NCBI GenBank assembly: GCA_026390275.1
Contig: JAPLGF010000213.1
Coordinates: forward strand, 1-5,580
DNA from: Candidatus Atribacteria bacterium
GTDB taxonomy: Bacteria; Atribacterota; Atribacteria; Atribacterales; Atribacteraceae
Length of the DNA stretch: 5,580 nucleotides
Reading direction: 5' to 3'
Below the pieces are notes generated by a model. That model was not told where the DNA came from and did not search any database. It was given only the letters and a program-made list of their open reading frames with translations. The position numbers and the translations under genes were made by a program. This document shows positions 1 to 5,580 of the stretch, one piece after another (the stretch's first letter is position 1; each line of letters opens with the position of its first letter).

Positions 1-1
1 T

Positions 2-964
2 TATGTTACCCATGTTCGGGATGAGTCAGGTTTGGCACCAGAGAACATCGGAGTAATGAAAGCGTACCAAGAGGCGATCAATATCGGCAAAGCCAGCGGG
101 GTAGCAGTGCATTTCTCCCACATGAAGATCACTGCCCCGTATCATGGTGCCACCGCCGTCAAATTGTTAGAAATGGTTGATAAAGCTCGGGAGGAGGGAG
201 TCGATATCACCGGGGATCAGTATCCGTACGATTTCTTTTCCACCAATTTGGAAATTTTTCTTCCACAGAACTATCTTACCAGTATTGGGGTGAAACCCGA
301 ATATCGAACTGGCGAGGGAAAAACCGAGATCATCGAGGTCATAAAACAATACTTTGCTCAAATCAGCCAGGGACAGGTGAGTTCCATCGTGGTGTTCTCC
401 TCCCGACCTTCCTATAACCGGAAATCGCTCGGTGAGATAGCCCGAACCCTGGGAAAATCTCTTGCTGAAGCCTACATAGAAGTGATTACCGAAACTGATG
501 ATACTCCCTTTGGAATTTTCTTTTTTATGAGGGAAGATGATATGAAAGAATTCATGAAAAAGGAATATGTTTTTACGGTATCCGATGGCTTTGCAATGAG
601 TACCGATGTTGCCGCTCTCTTTCCGAATCTACCCGGACATCCCCGTAGCTTTGGTGCCTTCCCCCGAAAAATCCGGAAATACGCCCTGGATGAACAGGTC
701 ATCCCTCTGCAGCAGGCAATCCGTTCCATGACCTCACTTCCGGCCGAACGATTTCATATGAAAAAGAGAGGGAGGATTGCCCAGGGATATTATGCCGACA
801 TCACTATCCTGGATTTGAAGAAACTTAAAGATACAGCAACGTATCAGAACTATGCGCAATACGCGGAGGGAATCGAATACCTTCTGGTCAACGGGCAGTT
901 GGAGATCGACCAGGAGACCATCACTGGCATCAGGAGTGGCCGGTTCTTGAAAATGGGCGACTAA
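2..964 (+). CDS. N-acyl-D-amino-acid deacylase (D-aminoacylase), C-terminal part, truncated by the left window edge
   Basis: Amidohydrolase-superfamily enzyme that removes the acyl group from N-acyl-D-amino acids, releasing free D-amino acids; probably cytoplasmic. The frame is open from base 2, so the TTG at 32 is an internal Leu and the real start lies off the window. About 320 codons are visible, against roughly 480-530 residues for the full family. The visible part begins YVTHVRDESG, matching the family's H-x-R metal/substrate segment (His at 11-13). Next come SHMK, with a second conserved metal-ligand His at 119-121, and GDQYPYD near 212-232. The SDG segment has the likely catalytic Asp at 584-586. 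The C-terminal signature GHPRSFGAFPR, then TSLPAERF, RGRIAQGYYADI and a TG-x-R-x-GR-x-L end is typical. The N-terminal HxH and the bridging Cys expected in this family are outside the window. Family is confident; the side chain preferred is not readable. It ends with TAA and no clear terminator follows. Confidence 0.93.
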   Translation, partial: YVTHVRDESGLAPENIGVMKAYQEAINIGKASGVAVHFSHMKITAPYHGATAVKLLEMVDKAREEGVDITGDQYPYDFFSTNLEIFLPQNYLTSIGVKPEYRTGEGKTEIIEVIKQYFAQISQGQVSSIVVFSSRPSYNRKSLGEIARTLGKSLAEAYIEVITETDDTPFGIFFFMREDDMKEFMKKEYVFTVSDGFAMSTDVAALFPNLPGHPRSFGAFPRKIRKYALDEQVIPLQQAIRSMTSLPAERFHMKKRGRIAQGYYADITILDLKKLKDTATYQNYAQYAEGIEYLLVNGQLEIDQETITGIRSGRFLKMGD

Positions 965-1024
965 GAAATGGAAGAGTCGATAGGACCCCCGACAACACGG
1001 TACAAATAATTCTCTTCCCCAGTA

Positions 1025-1054
1025 TATACAATGCTCAGCTCCTTGTATTACAAT
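1025..1054 (+). promoter_or_regulatory. Candidate sigma70-type promoter for the phospholipase C-like gene
   Basis: The sequence shows TATACA at 1025-1030 (4 of 6 matches to TTGACA), an 18-base spacer and TACAAT at 1049-1054 (5 of 6 matches to TATAAT). This would start transcription near 1061 and give a leader of about 63 bases. A second TACAAT occurs at 1027-1032 but has no convincing -35 box. The -10 box overlaps a small inverted repeat, TTGTA-T-TACAA, at 1043-1053. The 159-base gap after the upstream gene makes a separate promoter plausible, but the match is weak. Confidence 0.3.
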
Positions 1055-1080
1055 TCCTAAGACGATTATTCGTCACCTGA

Positions 1081-1092
1081 ATGATTAATCAT
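1081..1092. promoter_or_regulatory. Perfect 12-bp palindrome ATGATTAATCAT in the leader, possible operator
   Basis: ATGATTAATCAT is its own reverse complement. It lies 31 bases before the ATG at 1124 and downstream of the candidate promoter, where a dimeric repressor could bind. It is AT-rich and short, so chance is possible. No cognate regulator gene is visible in the window. Confidence 0.25.
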
Positions 1093-1123
1093 CATTGATT
1101 ACTGATGGAAAGAGGAGAAAAGA

Positions 1124-3259
1124 ATGAAAAAGTACCGATTCATAAGACCGGTTACTGTCCTTTTTATACTTTTTCTGTTCCTCATCCTGACCACCCCGGT
1201 TTTCTCCTACGATAACGATGGGGTAGAACGGAAGATGTCGGGGGGACCGCACCGAACGATCAATCGGTATGCCATCGAGAATTTTATGCAGAAAGTCCAG
1301 GGGGATCCGTTGCTCAGCCAATACGATTTTATAAACGGGAGTGAGCTCACCGGAATTGCCGTGACCAAGCCGGGAGCCTGGCTCAATGATATCCAGGAAG
1401 GACCGAAAAAAGGCAAGTGGTATCAGTGGGTGATAGAAGGAGGATATTCGGCGGATGAGCCAGAAAGCTACATGGCTCTTCGTCATTTCTATGACCCGAT
1501 GGGAGCGAACCAGGGAAAGGAATACCTCACCGATCACATCGATGAAATATGGGGTCGGATGTATATGGGATACAATCCGGGAATGGATGCGAAATGGTGG
1601 GGTGCCCTGCATTCCCGATATTCCATCAGTAATGGAAGGAATTTTATGTCCGCCGCCTTTTCCGCAACCAATCGACAAGAAAAAGAAAAGCTCTTCGTTG
1701 CGGCCTGGCGTTCCCTGGGAGAAACCATGCACCTCTTAGCGGACATGACAGTTCCCGCCCATGTCCGCAATGATTCTCATCCCGGAGCCAGCTTTGAAAA
1801 ATACCGGGCGGATCCCTATGAATCCCGGATCAACCAGGAAAATGTCGATGATGTTCATCAGAATCAGGTGGATCCGTCTCTATTGCAGGCCATTCAGTCC
1901 ATCCCGGAAAATCAAGACGGGTTTCTACAAGTCCTGCAACTTTTTGACATTGTTGCCGGGTACACCAACCGTAACTACTTTTCGTTGGATACCATTGCCG
2001 GAGTGGAGAAGATGCTGGAACAAACGATCACCAATGCCAATGGGATGCCGGAATACCCTGCTCCCCGGTTGGAAAACCAGGAAGTTGATGAGAATGGGTA
2101 TTACTATCGGACCGATTATCTTGGAAAGCTTTATCTGACTCGCATACAGTATCAGAAACAGGAATCACTTCTGGAAAAGGTAAAATATACTCCCATACCA
2201 GAAGTCGATGAACAGTGCGCCCTCAGCCAGGCGAAGAGACTAGTTCCCGCGGCGATTGCCGGGAACGAAAAACTGGTCGAATGGTTTGTCCCCCGGATAG
2301 AGATCATCATTGATTCCCTGACTATCGAAAAAGGTGAGGATGAAATTCCCCAGGGAGTGATCCAGGGGCGGGTGATCCACACCCCGTCAGGAATGTACGA
2401 TCAGCCACTCCTCTACTCTCTTCCCCCGGACATGCCGGTGAAAATCGTTATTGATGGCAAACCTTATGACCTTCCAGCCGGCGCTATCTCGATTCAACAG
2501 GGAGTGATCGAAGGAACCATTGCTCCGATGCCGGAAGGAACCTGGAAACAGGTGGGGTTGATCCTCGACATCGGGGGACTCACCGTAGTATCGAAAGGAA
2601 CTCCCATCGCGTCTCTCGAGCTCCAGCCGAAAGTGGTGGAAGGGACGGTGGGCGAGGCATATGGTTGGTACGTTCAGACGATAGATGCCCCCTCCGGGGT
2701 CATCTATCGCTGGGACCTCGGAGACGGAACGGTGGAAAAAACTGAAGAGGTGTCACTCACCCACGTGTATTCCGAAGAAGGACAATACCGGATCTCGGTT
2801 GAGATGAAGGATGCCAAAACGGGAAAAACCCTGGCCACTGCCATCGGAAAAGCAATCATCACTCCCAAACCGGAACCAGAGGAAACACCAACCCCAGAAC
2901 CAATTCCGACTCCGGAAGAATTTGTCGTCGAGGAAACGCCCACCCCCGAAGCCACCCCCTCTCCCGCGCCTACCATGAACGAAGAGCAACGGAGGCAGGA
3001 CATTCTCGCCGAATACCGAGCCCTCTACCCCCAGCATCTGCGGGCATTCCATAAGTTCGGCCGGGTCGAGGTCATTGCCAACGCTGATGAAGTCGGTCCC
3101 AATCAGTACCATGTCGCTTACAAACTCTGGCAAATCATTGAAGATGGTCCCCGCAAAGGCGAAGAGTACGAAGCTGTCTCCCTTGACCTGATCTTCAACC
3201 TTGGCCAGCTGGAAGCTGACCTGCCAATAATGAGAAAAAGCTTAGGGATTGAGAAGTGA
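1124..3259 (+). CDS. Secreted zinc-dependent phospholipase C-like protein with PKD domain and C-terminal extension
   Basis: Probable exported metallo-phosphoesterase of the zinc-dependent phospholipase C / S1-P1 nuclease fold, 711 residues. The start is fixed by AGGAG at 1113-1117, six bases before the ATG, with an in-frame stop at 1103. Residues 1-28 form a signal peptide: a basic N-terminus, a hydrophobic core about 10-24, and probable cleavage around TPVFS-YDN. Residues about 40-300 are the catalytic domain. Compared from memory with Bacillus cereus PLC, the zinc ligands correspond as follows: His43 (PHRTINRYAI, cf. His14), Asp111 (YSADEPE, cf. Asp55), His121 (HFYDP, cf. His69), His203, Asp207 and His213 (HLLADMTVPAH, cf. 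His118, Asp122, His128), then His219 and Glu224 (cf. His142, Glu146). The Trp1 ligand of mature PLC has no visible counterpart. Residues about 408-500 look beta-rich and are unassigned. Residues about 501-580 are a PKD domain with WDLGDGT at 530-536. Residues 581-617 are a Pro/Glu/Thr linker, and 618-711 an unrecognised C-terminal domain. Substrate could be phospholipid or nucleic acid; the family is firmer than the substrate. It is convergent with the next gene. Confidence 0.8.
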   Translation: MKKYRFIRPVTVLFILFLFLILTTPVFSYDNDGVERKMSGGPHRTINRYAIENFMQKVQGDPLLSQYDFINGSELTGIAVTKPGAWLNDIQEGPKKGKWYQWVIEGGYSADEPESYMALRHFYDPMGANQGKEYLTDHIDEIWGRMYMGYNPGMDAKWWGALHSRYSISNGRNFMSAAFSATNRQEKEKLFVAAWRSLGETMHLLADMTVPAHVRNDSHPGASFEKYRADPYESRINQENVDDVHQNQVDPSLLQAIQSIPENQDGFLQVLQLFDIVAGYTNRNYFSLDTIAGVEKMLEQTITNANGMPEYPAPRLENQEVDENGYYYRTDYLGKLYLTRIQYQKQESLLEKVKYTPIPEVDEQCALSQAKRLVPAAIAGNEKLVEWFVPRIEIIIDSLTIEKGEDEIPQGVIQGRVIHTPSGMYDQPLLYSLPPDMPVKIVIDGKPYDLPAGAISIQQGVIEGTIAPMPEGTWKQVGLILDIGGLTVVSKGTPIASLELQPKVVEGTVGEAYGWYVQTIDAPSGVIYRWDLGDGTVEKTEEVSLTHVYSEEGQYRISVEMKDAKTGKTLATAIGKAIITPKPEPEETPTPEPIPTPEEFVVEETPTPEATPSPAPTMNEEQRRQDILAEYRALYPQHLRAFHKFGRVEVIANADEVGPNQYHVAYKLWQIIEDGPRKGEEYEAVSLDLIFNLGQLEADLPIMRKSLGIEK
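2864..2974 (+). repeat. Low-complexity Pro/Glu/Thr linker coding region (TPTPE-type repeats)
   Basis: Residues 581-617 of the phospholipase C-like protein consist almost entirely of P, E, T and a few A, S and V. TPTPEP and TPTPEA units are interrupted by EEFVVEE. Such linkers join secreted enzyme domains to surface-binding or anchoring domains. Here it separates the PKD domain from the C-terminal domain of about 94 residues. Confidence 0.75.
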
Positions 3260-3319
3260 TTCCGCGATACCAGAGTAATAAAAACCACCATATCACGAGA
3301 CAACCCGGACCCTAATAAG

Positions 3320-3376
3320 AGATGTGGCACGAAGTGCCGGGGAGGATGCCTTTTTCAATTCCCCAATTCCACATCT
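3320..3376. terminator. Nested inverted repeats between convergent genes, possible bidirectional terminator or structured RNA
   Basis: An outer stem AGATGTGG (3320-3327) can pair with CCACATCT (3369-3376). Inside it, GGCAC-GAA-GTGCC (3326-3338) forms a compact GC hairpin that shares two bases with the outer stem. GGGGA (3339-3343) can pair with TCCCC (3360-3364). T tracts lie at 3351-3355 and in TCTTTTC at 3374-3380, but none follows a hairpin as in a classical intrinsic terminator. The position, directly between two convergent stop codons, favours a termination role. The rest of the gap (3260-3319) shows nothing recognisable. Confidence 0.3.
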
Positions 3377-3378
3377 TT

Positions 3379-4272
3379 TCAACGTATTTTCCAGACAGCC
3401 AGGGGATCAATGTTCAGATTTCCCTGCGCCAAAAAAGTGTCGTTCCGGGGATCCCAATCAACGATGAAAACGGTGGAATCGGGTGTTTGAAAGGCATAGA
3501 GACGTACGCCTCCCTTGACCACCACGCTCTCCCCTTTGGTAAAATCCATCACCCGTTCTTTGCCGGTACGATTACAGACAATGAGGGATAGACCGGTTTC
3601 CTTTGAACGGGTCTCCCATTCTCCACTGGGACCGCATTCCCCGGGAGGCCAGTTGGCACCGGATAAAAGAATATCCACTTTATCTTGGTAACGGGCGGCA
3701 ATTTCCGGCCAGTAGGAATCGGCGCAAATCAAAAAACCTACTTTCATGCCGTCGAGGGTGAAAACCCGGGTTTCATCTCCGGGAGTGGCCCATTGTTCCG
3801 CTTCGGCCTGTTTCACTACCTTGATCTTGCGATAGGTTCCCAGGAGAGTTCCTTCTTTATCAATCACCACCATGCTATTGTACAACGTGCCTTTTACCGC
3901 TTCTTTTTCCGGTAACCCGATGGCAAGACATACTTCTTTCTTCTTTGCCATCAGTATCAACTTTTTCACCCAAAAGGTGGGAAAAGGTTCAATCCAACCC
4001 GTTCCGATTTCCTTGACAAATTCAAAACCGCTCTCTGCCAGCTCCGGAGAGATCACCCAGTCGGCCCCCACCTCAGCAGCCTTTTCAATCCCTGCCTCGA
4101 TAAGCCGGTGGTTGTACTGGACATCCCCCACCCGGGGCCCGATCTGGAGAAGAGCAATACGAATCGTCTCCTCACTCTCTTTGGAATCAACCGTACACCA
4201 ACCGGGAATACTGACCCAAAGGAGTACCAGTACCACAATTACTCCGATCCATTTTCGGTGAATCGTCATCAT
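3379..4272 (-). CDS. Exported or membrane-anchored carbon-nitrogen hydrolase (nitrilase superfamily)
   Basis: Nitrilase-superfamily amidohydrolase of 297 residues, cleaving a non-peptide C-N bond such as an amide or carbamoyl group. The start is the first of two tandem ATGs, supported by GGAGG (complement of 4280-4284) seven bases upstream. Residues 1-26 form a basic N-terminus plus the hydrophobic stretch IGVIVVLVLLWVSIPGW, an export signal or N-terminal anchor. Cys26 is not in a proper lipobox (Trp precedes it), so lipoprotein status is unlikely. The catalytic domain starts at about residue 36 (IRIALLQIGP). The triad is visible: Glu77 in SPEL, Lys149 in YRKIK, and Cys183 in GFLICADSYWPE. 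An additional family-type Glu occurs in the EAEQWATPGDE region (residues 157-167). Domain length is normal for the family. Exported members are less common than cytoplasmic ones, and the substrate cannot be read from the sequence. It is convergent with the phospholipase C-like gene and divergent from the serine hydrolase gene. Confidence 0.88.
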   Translation of the reverse strand: MMTIHRKWIGVIVVLVLLWVSIPGWCTVDSKESEETIRIALLQIGPRVGDVQYNHRLIEAGIEKAAEVGADWVISPELAESGFEFVKEIGTGWIEPFPTFWVKKLILMAKKKEVCLAIGLPEKEAVKGTLYNSMVVIDKEGTLLGTYRKIKVVKQAEAEQWATPGDETRVFTLDGMKVGFLICADSYWPEIAARYQDKVDILLSGANWPPGECGPSGEWETRSKETGLSLIVCNRTGKERVMDFTKGESVVVKGGVRLYAFQTPDSTVFIVDWDPRNDTFLAQGNLNIDPLAVWKIR

Positions 4273-4396
4273 GTACCTTCCTCCAGAAATTGAATATGAC
4301 CTTACTGGGATTGAAAATCGGCAAAAATGACGGAGACTTCACTCTCCGGAAAATACCGCGAGTCGTGAATAGTTTAAGAAAAAGAATAACTCAATC

Positions 4397-4440
4397 CTGT
4401 CATTGCGAGCCCTCGTCTTTTGAGGGGGTGGCAATCTCAG
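4397..4440. repeat. Dispersed palindromic repeat of the 'GTCATTGCGAG...GTGGCAATCTC' type
   Basis: The ends read CTGTCATTGCGAG and GTGGCAATCTCAG, matching from memory an intergenic hairpin repeat (REP/MITE-like) found in many copies in unrelated bacteria. It folds as ATTGC (4402-4406) with GCAAT (4431-4435) and CCCTC (4410-4414) with GAGGG (4422-4426), with small internal loops and a GTCTTTT apical loop. It sits in the gap between divergent genes. No transposase gene is near, so any mobility would be in trans. Copy number cannot be seen here. Confidence 0.6.
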
Positions 4441-4467
4441 CTTTTCATCCTTTGATGGCGTCAGGAA

Positions 4468-4509
4468 CTGGCATGGTTGTCTTTTTATTTTTCCATATTC
4501 TGTTGCCAG
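4468..4509. repeat. Short inverted repeat CTGGCA...TGCCAG upstream of the serine hydrolase
   Basis: CTGGCA (4468-4473) and TGCCAG (4504-4509) are perfect 6-bp inverted arms flanking a 30-base T-rich segment. They could be part of a larger element together with the neighbouring palindromic repeat, a weak hairpin, or chance. No convincing -35/-10 pair was found in this part of the gap. Confidence 0.3.
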
Positions 4510-4516
4510 GAAGAGA

Positions 4517-4526
4517 GGGGGGGGGG
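4517..4526 (+). promoter_or_regulatory. G10 homopolymer in the ribosome-binding region of the serine hydrolase
   Basis: Ten consecutive G residues lie three bases before the ATG at 4530. The preceding bases are AGGAAGAGA, so the whole block 4508-4526 is purine-rich, and any GAGG/GGGG register within it could pair with the anti-Shine-Dalgarno sequence. A change in tract length would alter SD-to-start spacing. It would also shift the frame of any translation starting at the upstream in-frame ATGs (4296, 4455, 4473). The tract is also a typical site of sequencing error. Confidence 0.6.
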
Positions 4527-4529
4527 AAT

Positions 4530-5580
4530 ATGAGAAAACGTACATTAAAAGTAATCGGGATTTTTTTTATTATTGTTGTCGCTCTTCTCATCTTCGCCGG
4601 TCGTTCTACGGACACCATCTGGGGAAGAATCATCCGCTGGGGCCCGGCAAAGGTTAATCATTACAAGGTCTTTCCCATTCATAAGTTGACTGCAGCCCCA
4701 TCATTTTTTTCTTTCCCAAAGAACGATTCAGAAGAAATGATCAGAAGTATTTTTTCCGATATCGAGTATACGAAAAACCAAAAGGTAGGAGATCTCGACC
4801 AATTTTTGGAACGAACAAAAACCCAGGCCTTTATAGTTATTCACCGGGACAAGGTTTTATTTGAAAAATATTACAACGGATGCAGTCGTGATTCCATCGT
4901 CACTTCTTTCTCGGTGGCGAAATCCTTTACCTCTGCTCTTATAGGCCTAGCCATCGACGAGGGATATATCCACTCGGTCAACGATCCCATCACCGACTAC
5001 CTTCCGGAACTAAAAGTACGGGATAGCCGGTTTTCGGATGTCAAAATAAGTGATTTACTCCACATGTCCTCCGGTTTTGGTTTTCGAGAACCGCCTGATG
5101 ACATCATTTCCTACTATGACCCGAATCTACGAAAAGCAGCCCTGGAACGAGCCCGTATAGAAGAAGAGCCCGGAAAACACTACCTCTACAATAAATATCA
5201 TCCTCAACTGCTCGGTATCATCCTGGAACGAGCCACCAAGCGGCCGGTCACTCAGTATCTCCAGGAAAAAATCTGGAACCCCCTGGGAATGGAGTTTGAT
5301 GGGTCCTGGAGTATTGATAGTACGGAACATCAATTTGAGAAGATGGAATGTGGTATCAATGATCGAGCCATTGATTTTGCTAAATTTGGACGGCTGTATG
5401 TCCGCCAGGGAAACTGGGATGGAAAACAATTAATTTCTTCAAATTGGATCCAAACATCAGCCCTCCCATACATCCCTCAGGATAAAGACTACTATCCGAA
5501 CTGGCCATTTTTCCATGACTCCTCCGGCTACTATGCTTTCATGTGGTGGGGAATAAAAAGAAACAATGAGAGCAATGACT
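4530..5580 (+). CDS. Membrane-anchored serine hydrolase, class C beta-lactamase / EstB family, truncated by the right window edge
   Basis: Penicillin-binding-protein-like serine hydrolase (COG1680 type). Relatives act as esterases, D-aminopeptidases, amide-oligomer hydrolases or beta-lactamase-related proteins. 350 codons are visible and the frame is open at the right edge. Residues 1-24 are a basic start followed by IGIFFIIVVALLIFAG, a signal anchor, so the catalytic domain is probably extracytoplasmic. The nucleophile motif S-x-x-K is Ser128-Val-Ala-Lys131 (SFSVAKSFTSALIG). LLHMSSGFGF (176-185) is a typical family segment. The second-motif region is HYLYNKYHPQLLG (217-229), with Tyr220 as the likely base. 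Further family features are EKIWNPLGME (246-255), SWSID and IDFAKFGRLYVRQGNW. The C-terminal motif region is off the window. The ATG at 4530 was chosen because it gives a conventional signal anchor and follows a G-rich ribosome binding region. Upstream in-frame ATGs at 4473, 4455 and 4296 exist, with no stop between, but would translate the palindromic repeat and the G tract. The family is sure; the substrate is not. Confidence 0.88.
   Translation, partial: MRKRTLKVIGIFFIIVVALLIFAGRSTDTIWGRIIRWGPAKVNHYKVFPIHKLTAAPSFFSFPKNDSEEMIRSIFSDIEYTKNQKVGDLDQFLERTKTQAFIVIHRDKVLFEKYYNGCSRDSIVTSFSVAKSFTSALIGLAIDEGYIHSVNDPITDYLPELKVRDSRFSDVKISDLLHMSSGFGFREPPDDIISYYDPNLRKAALERARIEEEPGKHYLYNKYHPQLLGIILERATKRPVTQYLQEKIWNPLGMEFDGSWSIDSTEHQFEKMECGINDRAIDFAKFGRLYVRQGNWDGKQLISSNWIQTSALPYIPQDKDYYPNWPFFHDSSGYYAFMWWGIKRNNESND

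Noticed and set aside
32..34. TTG as the start of the D-aminoacylase
   Set aside because: The frame is open to the left edge and the residues before it (YVTHVRDESG) are a conserved part of the enzyme.
1043..1069. Alternative promoter TTGTAT (1043-1048) with GATTAT (1064-1069)
   Set aside because: The spacer is only 15 bases and the -10 match is poor, so the TATACA/TACAAT pair is preferred.
965..1123. A terminator or small RNA after the D-aminoacylase
   Set aside because: No GC-rich hairpin followed by a T tract is present; only the weak promoter and the AT palindrome could be supported.
1085..1732. A 215-codon minus-strand frame opposite the phospholipase C-like gene
   Set aside because: It lies inside a gene with clear family motifs on the other strand, and its own translation has no recognisable domain.
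2864..2974. CRISPR-like or tandem DNA repeat in the CCAACCCCAGAA-type region
   Set aside because: The repetition is at the amino-acid level in a Pro-rich linker; there are no regular DNA repeats and spacers.
2704..3133. Minus-strand frames rich in Gly, Val and Ser opposite the PKD and linker region
   Set aside because: Their composition is the antisense reading of the Pro/Glu/Thr linker codons, not independent coding.
3685..4261. Plus-strand frames opposite the nitrilase-superfamily gene
   Set aside because: The minus strand holds the catalytic triad, a signal peptide and a Shine-Dalgarno sequence. The plus-strand translations show no domain.
4339..4633. Minus-strand frames of about 60-70 codons covering the gap and the start of the serine hydrolase
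   Set aside because: They read through the palindromic repeat and the G tract (giving PPPP) and have no convincing start or homology.

Overview
The window looks like a stretch of bacterial chromosome of moderate GC content. Starts are preceded by purine-rich Shine-Dalgarno sequences, and three of the four genes have N-terminal export or anchor segments of bacterial type. The gene set is four hydrolases, three of them likely exported or membrane-anchored, which suggests a heterotroph that scavenges peptides, amides and lipids. An uncultured anaerobic lineage such as Atribacterota is only an impression; nothing in the sequence settles the taxonomy.

Layout from left to right. (1) Positions 2-964 (+) hold the C-terminal part of an N-acyl-D-amino-acid deacylase (D-aminoacylase) of the amidohydrolase superfamily, cut by the left edge. 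(2) Positions 965-1123 are a 159-base gap with a weak promoter candidate, a perfect 12-bp palindrome and a good ribosome binding site. (3) Positions 1124-3259 (+) encode a 711-residue secreted protein. It has a zinc-dependent phospholipase C / S1-P1 nuclease-type catalytic domain, a beta-rich middle region, a PKD domain, a Pro/Glu/Thr linker and a C-terminal domain I do not recognise. (4) Positions 3260-3378 are a gap between convergent genes, containing several nested inverted repeats. (5) Positions 3379-4272 (-) encode a carbon-nitrogen hydrolase (nitrilase superfamily) with an N-terminal signal or anchor and an intact Glu-Lys-Cys triad. (6) Positions 4273-4529 are a divergent intergenic region. 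It carries a 'CATTGCGAG...GCAATCTCA' hairpin of a type dispersed through many bacterial genomes, a second short inverted repeat, and a run of ten G directly in front of the next start codon. (7) Positions 4530-5580 (+) hold the first 350 codons of a membrane-anchored serine hydrolase of the class C beta-lactamase / EstB family, cut by the right edge.

The genes are not one operon: genes 1 and 2 are co-directional but 159 bases apart, genes 2 and 3 converge, and genes 3 and 4 diverge. A loose common theme is hydrolysis of amides and esters outside or at the membrane: D-amino-acid deacylation, nitrilase-type amide hydrolysis, a penicillin-binding-protein-like serine hydrolase, and a phospholipase-like enzyme. 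I found no clear novel defence, mobile or RNA system. The items most worth a second look are the G10 tract at the start of the serine hydrolase, the multidomain phospholipase C-like protein that lacks the usual N-terminal Trp ligand, and the exported nitrilase.
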